DNA from: a virus
Length of the DNA stretch: 20,279 nt
Reading direction: 5' to 3' (one strand)
Virus record (IMG/VR): IMGVR_UViG_3300017734_000120
Coordinates: 1 to 20,279 of that record
The notes beneath the pieces are model-generated. The model made no database searches, had not been told where the DNA came from, and worked only from the letters and a program-made list of their open reading frames with translations. Made by a program: the position numbers and the translations under genes. This document shows, in pieces, positions 19,513 to 20,279 of the stretch (positions are counted from its first letter, which is position 1; each line of letters begins with the position of its first letter).

Positions 19513-19742
19513 TGACTAAGAAAAAAACTAAATCTGAATTAATTGAAATCACTAGACAAAAAGGTATTCAAGGCATGAGTGAGGAACAGATGAAAGCAGT
19601 TAAAGAAACTGAAAAACATCTAAGTTCAGCACTACAGATGTTGTTTGAGTGTCAAGACTTATATCTGTCTGACATAAGAAACTTAGAGCAAAGTATGTGG
19701 GATTTAAGACGTAGCTTTGACTTAGATAGAAGGGATTGGTAA
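19512..19742 (+). CDS. Small helical protein (76 aa)
   Basis: MTKKKTKSELIEITRQKGIQ leads to SEEQMKAVKETEKHLSSALQ, MLFECQDLYLSDIRNLEQSM and WDLRRSFDLDRRDW: almost entirely amphipathic helix, so a coiled-coil dimer or adaptor is likely. The family is not recognised. Both ends use TAATG overlaps; GAGGAG precedes the ATG. Confidence 0.65.
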   Translation: MTKKKTKSELIEITRQKGIQGMSEEQMKAVKETEKHLSSALQMLFECQDLYLSDIRNLEQSMWDLRRSFDLDRRDW

Positions 19743-19939
19743 TGATTAAACTACCCACTACTACATGGATAGAACTGTACTCAGAGTTGTCACAGTATGC
19801 TGAAGCTAGAGCTTTTCCTCACAGAAACCCATACAATGATGATGGGAGCAGACGAGCATATACTGAAGATGACTTTGTTCAAATTGTCAATGATGTAGAA
19901 AAGATAATGTCACAATTTTTTGAGAAGGAGAATGACTGA
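19742..19939 (+). CDS. Small protein (65 aa)
   Basis: The sequence is MIKLPTTTWIELYSELSQYA, then EARAFPHRNPYNDDGSRRAY and TEDDFVQIVNDVEKIMSQFF. It has a helix, a polar loop and a second helix. No family is recognised. AAGGG lies 7 bases before the ATG at 19742, which shares the A of the previous TAA. Its TGA overlaps the hydrolase start (TGATG). Confidence 0.65.
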   Translation: MIKLPTTTWIELYSELSQYAEARAFPHRNPYNDDGSRRAYTEDDFVQIVNDVEKIMSQFFEKEND

Positions 19940-20279
19940 TGCTTGAAGCACTCATGTGTCTAGCACTCAATGTCTACCATGAAGCTAAGAACCAAAGTTT
20001 CATAGGGCAAGTAGCAGTAGCACAAGTTGTTATGAATAGGGTAAAGGATGAAAGATATCCTAACAATGTATGTGACGTAGTTAAACAAGGCTTAACATAC
20101 AAATGGAATCCATCCATACCTATCAAGAACAAATGCCAATTCAGTTGGTACTGTGATGGCAAGAGTGACAAGCCTAAGAACAAGCAAGCTATCAAGCAAG
20201 CATTGAAAGTTGCAAGTGGTGTATACAAGGGTAACCTAGATGACTTTGTTGAAGGTGCGACACACTACCATGCCTACTA
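19939..20279 (+). CDS. SleB-type cell-wall hydrolase, N-terminal part (runs off the right edge)
   Basis: The visible 113 codons carry Hydrolase_2 (SleB family) signatures: LALNVYHEAKNQSFIGQVAV then AQVVMNRVKDERYPN, with E15 as the likely catalytic glutamate; CQFSWYCDGKSDKP; and EGATHYHAY at the edge. The family cuts peptidoglycan. No signal peptide is clear, although the first dozen residues are mildly hydrophobic. AAGGAG lies 8 bases before the ATG. It lies in the rightward unit, unlike the T4-type lysozyme of the late unit, so it may serve in early wall modification, entry or a second lysis step. Confidence 0.85.
   Translation, partial: MLEALMCLALNVYHEAKNQSFIGQVAVAQVVMNRVKDERYPNNVCDVVKQGLTYKWNPSIPIKNKCQFSWYCDGKSDKPKNKQAIKQALKVASGVYKGNLDDFVEGATHYHAY

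Overview
The window is a segment of a tailed-phage genome. It is AT-rich and almost fully packed with genes. It looks like an uncultured marine podovirus-like phage, because the large terminase, P22-sized portal, scaffold, capsid protein and many small lysine-rich proteins resemble those of marine metagenomic phages as I remember them. No host gene, integrase, tRNA or rRNA was seen. The host is unknown. The holin type and the near-consensus sigma70-type promoters would suit a marine alphaproteobacterium, but that is inference.

Layout. Positions 1-13555 are a leftward (minus-strand) late unit. Read in the direction of transcription it runs: small secreted or basic proteins (13555-12107), an HNH-like protein, a lysine/glycine repeat protein, a 234-residue putative virion protein, more small proteins including a hidden Cys-rich microprotein and a hidden DUF1289 protein, a lysis group (membrane protein, holin-like protein, T4-type lysozyme), the packaging genes (small terminase, HTH protein, large terminase), portal, a short overlapping protein, a 619-residue virion protein, the scaffold, and the start of the major capsid protein. 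The capsid gene has its own strong promoter and a structured leader.

Positions 13556-15087 are a 1.5 kb non-coding divergent control region. It holds a perfect TTGACA-N17-TATAAT promoter firing left, a TTGACA-N16-TATAAT promoter firing right inside an AAGGGCAT/ATGCCCTT operator array, repeated AAGTGTT words, paired TCACAC dyads, a C-rich patch and palindromes. A stretch with many local hairpins (about 14330-14865) may be a structured non-coding RNA or an origin. This region is the best candidate for something undescribed.

Positions 15088-20279 are a rightward, probably early, unit of mostly small proteins of unknown function linked by TAATG or ATGA stop-start overlaps. The recognisable members are a DUF7178-like protein, an orphan C5 cytosine methyltransferase that probably protects phage DNA, and a truncated SleB-type cell-wall hydrolase at the right edge. 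Replication genes are expected beyond that edge. Several genes of 22-53 codons were found by direct reading and by stop-start overlap.
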